NCBI RefSeq assembly: GCF_003589595.1
Contig: NW_020653333.1
Coordinates: 2,570,471 to 2,634,470 of the forward strand
Source of the DNA: Hyposmocoma kahamanoa
Taxonomy: Eukaryota; Arthropoda; Insecta; Lepidoptera; Cosmopterigidae
DNA length: 64,000 nucleotides
Direction of reading: 5' to 3'
How positions within the stretch are numbered: position 1 is the stretch's first letter; each line of letters begins with the position of its first letter. The notes under the pieces are model-generated. The model was not told the DNA's origin, ran no database searches, and was given only the letters and a program-made list of their open reading frames with translations. The translations under genes and the position numbers were made by a program. This document shows positions 53,525 to 64,000 of the stretch, piece by piece.

Positions 53525-54412
53525 TTTCTCTCAGATCTTTTCGATTTAAAGCTCTAAGTGGCACTGCAACTGCTATCGATAGGTGTGTCTGTTACCACCA
53601 GGCGCACGACTTATACCATTACTACTTATAGGTATATAAATACTATACAGCAGAGACGTCAAACTCAAATAAAGAAAATACCTAATTTTAGTAAGTCAGG
53701 TCAGACCTATGACGATAGCTGTGTTAACACGATATGCTTACTTCAAGTAGGCAACAACAAAGTGATGACGTCACAATAACGTCATTATTAACGCAATATT
53801 TGATGTTGCTGATATCCTGAGCCAAAATCAATGTAATAAGACACAAGTAATTCGAAATTGAACCTTATGATACTTGGATTTACCCACCTCCGACTTGAGC
53901 GAGGGAGTCTTTATCGAAATAGATCGTCCAGGGAAGTACTGCCACCTTCCCTATTTCTGACGCCAAGCGGTAATGAGAGAATTACTGTGTTTCGGTTTCG
54001 AAGGGTATGTGGAAATTACAGACACGTGTGACATGTCAACTTACGTCTCAGAGTGACGGGTGCAGTGGCAGTAGCCCTCAAATTTTGCGATTTAAAGCTC
54101 GAGTGTCACCACAATTGCTATGAACAAGCGTGTCGCTTAGCATCAGGCGCATGACTAATTCGCACCGTCACATGGTATCATAAAAAAAGATTACAGATAA
54201 AATCCAAGAAAGTAGTGCCATCTTATCCATTTCTACCACTAACTTGAAACTATGGAACTTAAGAAGTTTAGGTCGTATGACGGGCGCAGTGGCTGTGCCC
54301 TCATCTTTACGATTTAAAGCTCTGAGTGGCACTGCAACTGTTATGGGTAGGTGTATTGCTGAGCAACAGGCGTACGAGTTGTTCGTCCCGTCACTTAATA
54401 GTTATAAAAAAG
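53525..54412 (+). repeat. Cluster of three A-tailed repeat copies
   Basis: Partial copies lie at about 53525-53640, 53920-54190 (ending 'tggtatcataaaaaaag') and 54225-54412 (ending 'agttataaaaaagg'). The first copy directly abuts another element's end at 53521. Confidence 0.6.
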
Positions 54413-54620
54413 GAGACCCGTGTCCAGCAGTGGGATTTAATACTTCAGGAACTTTTGCGGGTGTGGATACAATAACTCATAAAAGTAATAAACATACAAA
54501 CAATAATTTTTATAAGTATGTCAAGATAATATACGCATAAATACACATAACATTCGAAACTCAACTTCACCCCTAAGACGCCGCCCTTTCAAAACAGCCC
54601 CCTAAATACAATCAAGGCAA

Positions 54621-54722
54621 CTCATCTCACGGAGAGTAGGTATTTAAGAACTGCGCTTGGATTGGCCGATCTTGTGAGGGGGCGGGGCGTGCGCAGCATC
54701 CAATCGAGTCGTGCGAGATGAG
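54621..54722. repeat. GC-box/CCAAT-containing palindromic segment
   Basis: 'ctcatctcacgg' and 'cgtgcgagatgag' are inverted ends. Between them lie 'ggattgg', 'gggggcggggc' and 'ccaatc', which resemble an inverted CCAAT box, a GC box and a CCAAT box. This may be promoter DNA or a small MITE. Confidence 0.35.
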
Positions 54723-55336
54723 AGATCTTTCATTAGAATTGTAGGGCTTAGTGTTATATATTAAGAAACTATATTTAGTTTTTAAATATTTTTAAAACTT
54801 TGGGACAAAATATAGATATTTTGGGACTAAACATGTATAAGTTAATATTTAACATTGGGACTTATTGGTGCCCTTGGCCTATTTTTTGTTGTTGTTAGTA
54901 TTTTACAAATAAAACTTTGTACAACGCCATCTATTTCACTGTTCCCTAACTTGATAGCAAATTTATTGTAAATTACTATCAATACAATTATGCCATTGTG
55001 CCCTTGACAAAAATGAAAGTGTACAAATAGCAGCTGTGTCACAGACAGACAATCCGCTTTCCCCAAATTGAACGCGCCTGCGTTTCATTACACGCAAGCT
55101 TACGTACCAAATTGAGTGATGCAACTACTAAACGCAGCTTTTATGGTAATTCCCAGAAGAGATACAGGGTGTTGTTGTAACGTGTATGTTATTTGCTGTC
55201 CCCACATCGGGAATTACAAAGTAGGATATGTCCTACTTAAAAGTAGCCTATCTCAATTTAACCCATTTCATCAGGAAGATGGTTTAAAAACAACTGCAGA
55301 ACATCTAAAATGTAAAATCCACGAATCTTATGCAGG

Positions 55337-55405
55337 CTCCAATCGTATGCCGTGATAGCCTATTGATTTATCTCAGAGACTGTGGGTTCGAATCTGGGGG
55401 TCGAT
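55337..55405 (+). repeat. 5' fragment of the SINE seen at 9204
   Basis: 'tgccgtgatagcctattgat' followed by 'gtgggttcgaatctgggg' matches the tRNA-like head of that family, including a B-box-like core. The body is absent. Confidence 0.45.
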
Positions 55406-55732
55406 TCAGAACCTTACGATGACTCAGTTACCGATCGATTCGATTACATATCGAAAATTTCTTTTCATTTTTATTCACTACAACCGAATCGCACGTCAAA
55501 CTGTCGTATTCGAAACCGGACCGAAATGACGTCACTCCCGTACGATCACTCGAGCTTCTCGACCGGCAAAGGCTACAAACGTTATTCAGAACATAGTTAT
55601 CGAATGAAAGTTACCGAACGTCCTATGTTTACAAAGTAAGAATGTAATATGGAAACCTCTTAATATTTTAAATAAAGTCTGGATTTTGTTCAATTTTATT
55701 AATGTATTTTAATGCAAGACTTGTGCATCCCT

Positions 55733-55860
55733 ATATCGAGCTTTAAATATCTAGGGCATATACTTACCGCAACATTGAGAGACGATGATTTGGAGCGACA
55801 GAGGCGGACTATAGCCATGAAGAGTAACATGTTGGCGCGTCGATTCGCTCATTGCTATTT
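55733..55860 (+). mobile_element. Small fragment of the LINE at 51740
   Basis: The plus strand reads SFKYLGHILTATLRDDDLER then TIAMKSNMLARRFAHC, which parallels FKYLGHVVTEDLRDDVDMKR and RANMLVRRFARC in the minus-strand element. Only about 40 codons remain. Confidence 0.65.
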
Positions 55861-56340
55861 TTAATTTTTATGTTTTTCTGAGTACTGAAACCTCTTAATT
55901 AAATAGCTTGCAATACGAATAAAATAGTAGAAGACTGGATTTCGTTTACATGATCCATTTCGATTAATAACAAATATAAATGCTTTTTCTTGTTTTGGAC
56001 CAGGCCGCGTAATTGTAAAAGAAAAACCATTCGTGGTGGGTGGTCGGAAGACTATGATCTAAAGAACTAGAGGCGTTAAAAGTAGGACGCCATATATATA
56101 TGATAGTTCGCAGTAGGTACGCGTTATGTCATTAAAAAGACGGGCTAAAGGTAAAAATAAAGGGTCTATCAGTTCAATGAAATATTTAGTTAAAAAAAAC
56201 TGTTTTCATCAAATGTGTTAAACAGGAAATCGAGTTCGTAAAGTATATTAAAGATATGGAGACGAGGATATATCAACTTGCCATAAAAAACAATATAGCC
56301 CACCCTTAGGTACCTGTCAGGTATAAATTAATAAGGATTA

Positions 56341-56560
56341 TTTGTTCTCAAAGTTCCGTAACTGTTGTTTCATATACCTAGATTACATAAGTGAGGACTT
56401 ATGTAATCTTAAGTTAAGTCTAAAAAGTTGTTGTTTTCATTTGTTTCTACCAAAACCTAGAAATTTTCCTAAACAGAGGCAAGGCGATCCCTTGGATCAT
56501 CTTGCCCATACCTCTAGGATCATCTTGGACACCCGGTGTCCAAGACGATCCTTTAGTAGG
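56341..56560. repeat. Two perfect or near-perfect hairpins
   Basis: Hairpin one, 56380-56409: 'agattacataagt' pairs exactly with 'acttatgtaatct' around gagg. Hairpin two, 56517-56551: 'ggatcatcttggacacc' pairs with 'ggtgtccaagacgatcc' with one mismatch. A direct repeat of 'ggatcatcttg' precedes hairpin two. Confidence 0.7.
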
Positions 56561-57825
56561 GTTTTAAAAATATTCAAATATAATAATGAAAGATCAAAAA
56601 ATAAAACGTTTTTAGTAAGACAACATATAAATAGATAAATTTTCTATCATTCAACGCTTTTACATCTGCTTTAAGTTGAATATCTTTTAAAATATCACCA
56701 TTCTCACTTAAGGGGATCATCTGGTACACTTTTCCCCTACATTGTGTATTATAGGTGGTAAATACGGTACTACGAAAGGGACTATTAGAAGCCCGATGTC
56801 GAAGACTGACTTTCGGAGTTGAGGTTTGTACCAATTACCACTCGAGAAACATACAATACAATGCTTTTCATCTCACTTGCGCGTACATTATGCTATGGTA
56901 TGCAAATAAATGAGAATAAAGAATAAAGAATAAATAATATAATTGCATGCAGGCTATCTTTCTTTTTTAATTAACTTACAAAACTAGTTACAGAGTTATC
57001 AGTCTTAATCTTAACTAGACATGCTTAAATACCTTCAATTCGAATATAATGGAACCTACTAGATGTAAGCACAACATGCGTATAATTTTCACGTAAATCT
57101 TCTTACGAACTAATTTTGACTCGGATAGCCCATAGATAGATAGAAATAAAAAACAAATGAAGAATGTTACTTATAGATATTTAAAAACAAAAAAGAAATG
57201 GCAAAAAAGAAAGTGTTTGATAACTTACTTTTTTTAATAAATTTCATGTAGGTATACGCCGTTTGGCCGAGGACAATGAACCACCAAAAATATCGAAAAC
57301 ATTTCGAATACAATTATTATATAGTCACTACACATTCTATACAGAGGATGGTGATGAGAGTAAATGATATCTTGACTATAATGCCTCAAATAAAACCTTC
57401 GGACCTTTTTTCTTCTCATTACAGTCATGGTTGGCAATGAGAAGAAGAAAGGCACGTCTTAGATTGCCATCTAAGCCGCACTCACTGCACCATAGTTGAA
57501 GTCGAATTGGTTCTAGAAGTAAGAGTCAATATACCTTCTGTAAGTTTGTAAATGAAAATCAACCTATATTGTTACTTAATTTGTCATTAATAGGACGTGT
57601 TTTTTTGGATGACAGGTGTAAACATTGCGAAACTTTATTAATAAATCCACATACAACTGGCACGTGTAGAAAATTTGACAATTGGGAATAAATATCTACA
57701 TAAAACCTGTTTCAAAACTGGCACAACAACAACGACAACATGCCACTCTATCTCGCTTATTAGTACAAGTTAAAATAGGTAGAATATACTTGAAATAAAT
57801 GAGAAGAATATTCTATTGTGACTTC

Positions 57826-58025
57826 AAAAAAATGAGGAGGTCTTCGACTGTTTTTTTTGCATGTATGTAACGCGATAACTCTAATTTATTTTTTGTTGGA
57901 AAGAGGTGTGGTCCCAATTAAATTTGACCTCAGAAGTGGTCCCAATTAAATTTGAAGGAAATATTCCACCTTTAAGGGTGGCAAACTAAGGGATGAATGA
58001 TTTTTGAGGTCGGTTTTTTTAGTAC
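57826..58025 (+). repeat. 'gaggtcggtttt' family repeat
   Basis: It has 'gacttcaaaaaaatgaggag' at the left and 'tttttgaggtcggttttttt' at the right, and a small internal tandem duplication of 'gtggtcccaattaaatttga'. Confidence 0.6.
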
Positions 58026-58454
58026 TCTGTACTGAGATTTTGTTCTATATCTTTAACGTGTAACTACTGTTACTTTACTTTGGTAGTGTATTAAGATGAA
58101 ACATTTTGTTATTAATAAGTAGGTAAATTTTAGAAGAAACTATCAAAATCAACGAAAACATCTTTAGGTACACTTTTCGTACAACTATAGCTTATCAGAT
58201 TTTAAGAGCTCTTGTAGTATGCTTAGTAGCTTCAAAATTCAATACGATGGTCAATATTTCAAGGTTAAAAATAAACCTGTCTGTTTAAAAACCAAGTTCG
58301 ACTCCATGACAAGTCATTCAAATAGGTGCATGGCAACAAATGAGATATAAAAAAGCCGATCAATAAAATAAGTAACTCCAAGTGAAGACAATGAACAACT
58401 TGGCTCGTGCCGCTGCCGACCTTCCGGTACAGTTACGGACAGAAATATTATTTT

Positions 58455-58600
58455 TTAGTCACCGGACGAACAAGTCGTGTCTGATGGTAAGCTACATTCC
58501 TGTCCATACCAGTTGCAGTGCCACTAAGAACTTTAAGTCGCAAAGATCAGAAGGGCACTGACAGTGCGCCTGCCACCTTGAGACATAATATGACATTGGT
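58455..58600 (-). repeat. A-tailed interspersed repeat copy
   Basis: The blocks 'cgaacaagtcgtgtctgatg', 'cagttgcagtgccactaag' and 'caccttgagacataat' match the reverse family consensus. It is truncated on the upstream side. Confidence 0.55.
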
Positions 58601-58859
58601 GAATCGTTTTCCCATATTTGACCCCATTTGACATTGGCTTTCATGGTGCAGCCATCTTTTCAAATTCAAATTCAAATACTTTAATTCAGATTTCATCCAT
58701 ATTGGTTAGTATAACAAACAAAAACTTACATACTAGTGTGAGAAGATACAATTCATAAATACGTGCAGGGTTTAGGACATACATGTAATTTAGTCCAGTG
58801 TTCAAAAAATGAACCCTGGACCCTGCCAGCAACAATACCCACAATGCTATTACCGCTGC

Positions 58860-59030
58860 CACGAACTTGAGGAACTTTGAGGCTCGATCTGTGAGGGTTA
58901 ATGTAGAAAGTAAATTTTCTATATTGTCTCGGTGTTTGTGGTACCGTCGTCGTTGTTTCCGATTTCCATATCACAAGTGCTTTAGTTACTTACTTTAGGA
59001 TCAGAGCAACGTATGTGATGTTGTCTAATA
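58860..59030 (+). repeat. Second copy of the repeat at 781-1010
   Basis: It shares, in inverted orientation, 'gtgtttgtggtaccgtcgtc', 'gtttccgatttccata' and 'gatgttgtctaatattta' with 781-895. Only the tail portion is alignable by eye. Confidence 0.45.
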
Positions 59031-59044
59031 TTTATTTATTTATT

Positions 59045-59190
59045 ATTGTATTTATTTAAATTTGAAGAAAATGTTCCACCTCTAAGGGTCTGAATTCGGT
59101 TTTGCACACTTTCCTGTAACCGATTTCAATAAAACTTGGCACATAGACAAAGGCACTTCCACGAACTTTTGAGGTCGGTTTTTTTAATAT
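59045..59190 (+). repeat. 'gaggtcggtttt' family repeat, partial
   Basis: It contains 'atgttccacctctaagggtc' and ends 'aacttttgaggtcggttttt'. The left part is missing. Confidence 0.55.
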
Positions 59191-59747
59191 AATTATAAAA
59201 CACTTTTGTTCTCAGTAGTACTTCTTTTGTCAGCATCTGTTGCGACTCGCGTTTTTTAACGTTCCGTTAATTTTCTCCCGGTTTTTTGTAGCACTTTATT
59301 GTTTTCTTATTTTGTCGGTCGCCGACTCGCCCGAAACGACAGGTAGCTCTTGAACTCTCACCTCGAAAAATTACACGTTAATTTCAAATAGATAAGTGTG
59401 GACAACATGCAACTCTATCTCCCTTATTAATGCAGGTTAAAATGGCAGAATATACCTAAACTATAAAGAGAGAAATATTGTATAGAATGTTCTATATTTT
59501 TCATGTGTATCTAACAATCACTTTACTATGATTGTTTTTAAAGCAATAAGTTGTTTAATTTTTTTACATTTCGCACCCTTATTAAGGCGTTTGCGCACTT
59601 CGTCCTATTCGTATCAGTTTCGAATCCGAGAAATGACGATCCGAAGCGTCACACATCATTTTATCTCTAGGTGTACAAGCGATATTCGTATTTTCTTGGA
59701 TTGGAATTGGACTTAGTGCAAAAGCGACATTATCATTAGTAGCAGTG

Positions 59748-60010
59748 GAGCTCCTTGTGAAAGAGTTCGTCCAGGGAAGTACTGCCACCTTACCTATTTC
59801 TGCCGCCGCCAAGCAGTAATTGCTCACATTATTACTGTGTTTCGAGGGTGTTGCTGAAATTACAGGCACATGGGACTTTTCAACTCATGTCTCAGGGTGA
59901 CGGGCGCAATGGCAGTGTCCTTCAGATCTTTGCGATTTAAAGCTCTGAGTGGCACTGCAATTGTTATGGACAGCTGTTCGTCTCATGACTTAGTGTCCTA
60001 AAAAAAAAGT
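59748..60010 (+). repeat. A-tailed interspersed repeat, best full-length copy
   Basis: It starts 'gagctccttgtgaaagagtt', passes 'cgtccagggaagtactgcc' and 'tctcagggtgacgggcgca', and ends 'gtgtcctaaaaaaaaag'. It is the most complete plus-strand copy and shows the family's likely true 5' end. Confidence 0.65.
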
Positions 60011-60019
60011 TTTTGCCTT

Positions 60020-61190
60020 AAATCTCCACACAATCTGCCATGGTATCTAAACTAGTAAAAAATCGTTTAGTTTTTGTCGACAGCACGAGACCCATTATTC
60101 TATTGGACAATTGTTTTTGTCACTCCTCTTTAAATTAATTGAACCCGGATGTATTTTTAAAGAAGTGAGTTACTTGCGAGAGCACTTGCTATACCTGTAG
60201 GAGGCTAGAGTTTAATTCCCTTGCTTGTGGACTGCGTCTCGGAGGCTTTTGAAATCTATCAAGTCGGAGGGGTTAAAGCTGTTTTAAACTTCTCCAATTC
60301 TAATATTGATTTTAATGAATATCATGATGCTTTACTAATATCATCTTACTTTTTTTTTGTGTATTTTCTTCACTATGCTCCGTCCGCTCATTAAAGTTTT
60401 GACAAATGCATGCATCCGAAGTTCCGTAATTAGGTATTGATATACAATCATAAACTAAAAAAAGACTAAAAAGTGCAATACTTCCTGGACTCTTTTATTC
60501 TTTACCTTTAGTGAAGCGACGTGCTCTTTAGCTTCATAACTTATCGAGTCAACAGATTATTCATCGAAAATTATTCAAGTTGACAAATTTAAGGTTGATT
60601 CCTCATTAACATTAATTCTTGAGTACCCAAATTGTCAAAAGCAACATCACGGCCCCGATTAGACAATATGTTTTTCTTAAACCCGTTCTCAGTCACGATT
60701 TAAACTTCTTCACGAATAAAATCGATTGTTATAAAAAAATCGAATCGGAAACGCATTACGACATCACTAATTGATTACAATTCGAGCTGTCAAAAGTTAA
60801 ATAAATGGTTGGAGGGAGTATACTCGAAACTATAGTTTCGAAACTGACACTGGCCCAAGCCTAGTTGCCGCCACTAAGGAAATAGAATAGAATAGAATAG
60901 AGTATAGTTTGTTACAATTTATTAATACTAGGAAAGTACACAAAGAAAAGTTTCTTTGATCTGATAGGACTGGCCTGTGTATCGAAGGCATTATGGTTTG
61001 TGTTCAATTAAATGTTCTCCAATTCTTTCACATTGCGCTATCGTGGTGGAGTAAGGTACCTATAGATCCGTGCACAGCTGTTGGATGTAAATCGGTCTAT
61101 ACGAATACCGAACATTTTTATGGCAGTTAAACTGACATAATGCTTTGCCCTATGGCTGTTTTGTCATAAGAACACAACGTGATATTAAAT
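60020..61190. other. No supported gene
   Basis: Mostly AT-rich. A short (ATAGA)n run at 60882-60905 and a decayed piece of the second SINE family at about 60900-60975 are all I see. Confidence 0.5.
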
Positions 61191-61194
61191 TTGT

Positions 61195-61515
61195 ATTGAA
61201 TGGATATTCAATTATTTTTTGCAAATTACTCCACTAGTTTGTTATAATTATTAATATAAATATCGAACATTTAGAAGAAAATTCTTCGATCCGGCCGGAA
61301 GGTCTTCTAACAAACCGTGGCAGACGCTATGTCTACTAAGCCACGGAACGAACCGGCGGACCTCACGGATTTTTCCATGTGCTTTTTGTCGGGTCTTTGT
61401 ATACTTGGTTTTCAACGACTTTTTAGCCGTAGCGCCATCTGTGAGAAATCTGTGAAAGTATTTCGTTACCCAGATGGGTAACTTTACAGCTACCAGCCCA
61501 GGCGAGTTCATCGTT
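61195..61515 (-). repeat. Second tRNA-derived SINE family, copy 3
   Basis: The flank 'ccactagtttgttataatta' precedes the reversed tRNA-like part ('cgatccggccgg', 'actaagccacggaacgaacc') and the 'tagccgtagcgccatctgtg' tail. The B-box region is partly deleted. Confidence 0.65.
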
Positions 61516-61769
61516 GGTGAAAAAGTGACGGATTAGCAATTGAGCCGTTTTCGTGCGGAAAATAATCGTTAAGTTTTTACAAAATGCTAATTACATTATT
61601 ACATAAAGAACTTTCGTCCACAATTAAAACGGCTTAATCTTGATAAGGTCATAATATCTTGAAGTTCAGTAAAAGAGTGACCTTATAGAGCTGCGACTAG
61701 TTTTTGTAAATTATATTCTTAAATTGTTAAATATCGAAATAATCAGAAATAACATTTGAGTATATAATG

Positions 61770-62055
61770 TTTCAATTATTAATACAAAGATCAAACACTC
61801 ACAAAAAATTCCTTCGATCCGGCCGGATTCGAACAGACGTTTTCTAGCATACCGCACCAGACGCTATACCAACTAAGCCACGGAACGAACCAGCGGAGCT
61901 CACGAAATTTTTTATGTGCTTGTTGTCGTATCGGTTGGAATCCGGCCGGACCGAAGGAATTATTTCTGAGTGTACGATCTTTGTATTAATAATTACAACG
62001 AACTAGTGGAGTAATTTCACAAAAATAATTGAATATCAATTCAATAAAAATTTAA
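61770..62055. repeat. Two SINE copies joined head to head
   Basis: A minus-strand copy (about 61780-61925, 'gccggattcgaacagacg') meets a plus-strand partial copy (61928-62055, 'ggaatccggccggaccgaag' through 'caacgaactagtggagtaat'). The plus copy lacks its A box. Confidence 0.6.
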
Positions 62056-62059
62056 AAGT

Positions 62060-62940
62060 ATATAATGTTTCATTATTATTTTCTAAGACTACCAAGGCCC
62101 TTACCTTTAGTACTTCAAGAGTAAGAAACTAAATAAGTGAAAATGTCACAACTTATTTAGCGTATTCCCAAAAAGTTGGAATTTAGTGTTGAGGTAAGTA
62201 CTTTCATTCTAAAGGTGCGAATTGTTTTGGCAAGGCACTTAATCCGGCACTGATAACACGTGATTGACATGGGAAAGGAAGACCTACCACAAGTTTGTAA
62301 TACCTAGAGCGCCCAAAGCACTTAATCTGGCATTGAAATTTTATAATAAAATACTATATATATACATATATGTCTGTGAATATTATACAATAGATTTTCA
62401 AGTTCATTCACTTCAATGCCTGAACGTCCCACAAATACTATACATTTTGTATGCAAAACTTGAGTCTTGAAGGAAATTTTAAAAGAACGTAATATGAGCA
62501 ATTTGAGAGTTATTTACAAATTATCTGTTCGGTATAAAGTCCTCACAAATTAGCACTTTTGTTATGGACATAGCGGGACTTCAAAGTACAGGTCGTAGAG
62601 AAATGTCGTCAAAACGCGATGTCGGCACGAGATGTTACATAGTAAAGATTACTACCAGTGACTCACCCGCTCTTGATTGGGTGTGGTTTAAGACACAAGC
62701 GATATGATTGTAGGTGTTCTGGGTAGTGCTCTGGAATGAATTCGAATGCTCTGGAAAAATTCTAAACAGACATGATTTTTTTTAATAAATAAAAGTCAAA
62801 CGCTTGGCCACAATCTGACCTAATGTTAAGCGACAATGTGACCGACGATGGTACGCGTTTGCCTAAAAAATACCTATTCACTCTAGCCATGAATAGCCCC
62901 AAATTTTATTTTTTGGGAAACACAGATAGAGAGTAGAGTA
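62060..62940. other. No supported gene
   Basis: AT-rich DNA with one short open frame (62264-62470) lacking any motif. 62770-62940 may be the 3' UTR of the LINE fragment that follows on the minus strand. Confidence 0.45.
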
Positions 62941-62945
62941 TTCCA

Positions 62946-63270
62946 TTACTTTGTCGTACGCATCAGAAAGGAGGAAGCAAAGCGCTTAGTGCGAATGGGT
63001 GGTATATCAACGATATGGAGTGTTCCGGACCTTCTAGTCGACCGAAGGAGGAACGATGAGGGTGGAACCAAATTGAAAAGTTCCTGCACACATTCCCCGA
63101 AATGTACCCGATAGAAAACCCACAAGCAGGTTACTTTTCTGCGATATGCGAGATTTTGTAGCTTCGACTCCACAAGAGAATTGTTGGTAATAAGTTTTTT
63201 GCTCCACCAAGTCCAAGGCAGTTAACTGGTAACGGGCGAGCCGTCCCAAAGGTGATACTCCATACACGAT
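62946..63270 (-). mobile_element. Jockey-like LINE C-terminal fragment
   Basis: On the minus strand two frames read YRRKVTCLWVFYRVHFGECV, LVPPSSFLLRSTRRSGTLH and IPPIRTKRFASSFLMRTTK. This is the region just before the C-terminus seen at 32668, so both belong to one LINE family. Frameshifts and a stop after RTTK make it dead. Confidence 0.6.
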
Positions 63271-63736
63271 CAGACTTGTGCATTATACAGATTTAAAATC
63301 ATTATTATATATAATAATTAATTTACCTACCTACCCCGCCTGTGGGACAAGGGCGTGAGCTCATGTAATGGTATGTATGTATTCTAATTTCCTTTTAATT
63401 ACAAAATTTAATTAATTGTATGTAGCGCAAATTGAAATGTTCTCGGGTAAATTAAAATTCTGTCTGGCGGTCTGTTGCCTGTTTGAGCATTTTCTACAAT
63501 ACTTTATCCAAATTGTTTTGGTAATTGATGTGAATGTAGATTATATACAATAAATACTAAAAAAAATGGCAATACTCAATAATTTTATTGCTCTAAAATG
63601 AGAAAAGCACTAAACGCCCAATGTAGAGTAAAATGTACCTACTAAAAAGTTTAATATGTACAATGTAATTATTTTCTTTAGTATAATATCATTGTTTAAG
63701 TACCAAATGCTTGCGTATGTTGTTCCGTGACCTCAC

Positions 63737-63918
63737 TAAGGGTCGTATTCTAGAACTCTACTTAATGCTCAAGTCAGGACTTGAGTATGATTCAAAGCAC
63801 TAGAAATTATACCCAAGTCCTTGCCATTGGGGTCGTATTTCCAGTGCTTGAAATTATACTCAAGTCTGCTCAAATCCTGGCTTGAGCATTGAGTACAGTT
63901 CTGGAATACGATCCTAAG
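63737..63918. repeat. MITE of the 49821 family, copy 2
   Basis: 'taagggtcgtattctagaac' at the left and 'gttctggaatacgatcctaa' at the right, with the same interior hairpin around 'ggggtcgtatttccagtgct'. Confidence 0.75.
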
Positions 63919-64000
63919 GGTTCTAACTGAAACTCAGTTCTGTGAACGCCTTGCGTTTTCCGCAAATACAGAGTTTGTGACCCTTTTGTTACCGCGGCGG

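Noticed and set aside
55382..55639. 85-codon ORF starting MGSNLGVDSEPYDD
   Set aside because: It begins inside a SINE head and has no recognisable domain; chance remains the best explanation.
56517..56560. Helitron 3' terminus
   Set aside because: The hairpin is right in style but no CTRR terminus follows and no matching TC 5' end was found.
1..64000. CRISPR array, operon, phage or other prokaryotic system
   Set aside because: The window has eukaryotic introns, SINEs and LINEs; no regularly spaced repeats with unique spacers occur.

Overview
The window reads as nuclear DNA of an insect, most probably a moth or butterfly. It is AT-rich, two genes are split by GT-AG introns, and nearly everything else is a dense, often nested collection of transposable-element remains. 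Several families (A-tailed and tRNA-derived SINE-like repeats, a repeat bounded by 'aaccgacttcaaaa' and 'tttgaggtcggtttt', 'cagcagtgggacgtat'-type SINEs, Jockey/RTE-like LINE debris) resemble what I remember from Lepidoptera. That assignment is recall, not a search. Nothing prokaryotic is present: no operons, no CRISPR array, no phage. A run of 400 Ns (37932-38331) marks an assembly gap.

Genes. (1) Plus strand, 14784-24111: the last three coding exons of TMEM165 (GDT1/UPF0016 family), a Golgi cation/proton transporter needed for Mn2+ supply to glycosylation enzymes. The exons join in frame to 233 codons and carry both hallmark motifs (ELGDKT and EWGDRS). The N-terminal exon or exons were not found upstream and may lie outside the window. 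(2) Minus strand, 47550-38465: a five-exon gene whose exons join in frame into a 340-residue protein with an N-terminal PWWP/Tudor-like segment, a helical middle and a C-terminal PWWP domain. It is presumably a chromatin reader, but I cannot name it. Two weaker candidates are a GPSKP-repeat exon-like ORF inside the TMEM165 intron (19905-20234) and a small tail-anchored ORF (35961-36152).

Layout. 1-14783: repeats only, including Penelope-like and RTE-like remnants, A-tailed repeats and the first two of three copies of a roughly 500-bp inverted-repeat element. 14784-24111: TMEM165, whose 7.4-kb intron holds the third copy, a nested SINE-in-MITE and the GPSKP ORF. 24112-38464: no supported gene; it holds GC-rich repeats, several MITEs, LINE fragments, a tRNA-SINE pair and the gap. 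38465-47550: the PWWP gene, with a repeat-filled 6.7-kb third intron. 47551-64000: repeats, including a LINE with a recognisable YADD reverse transcriptase (about 51740-52975) and a cluster of tRNA-derived SINEs at 61195-62055.

The two genes do not form an operon or pathway. I found no convincing undescribed biological system. The most interesting items are the unnamed PWWP protein, the candidate alternative terminal exon inside TMEM165, and several apparently undescribed non-autonomous element families whose nesting gives a relative insertion history.
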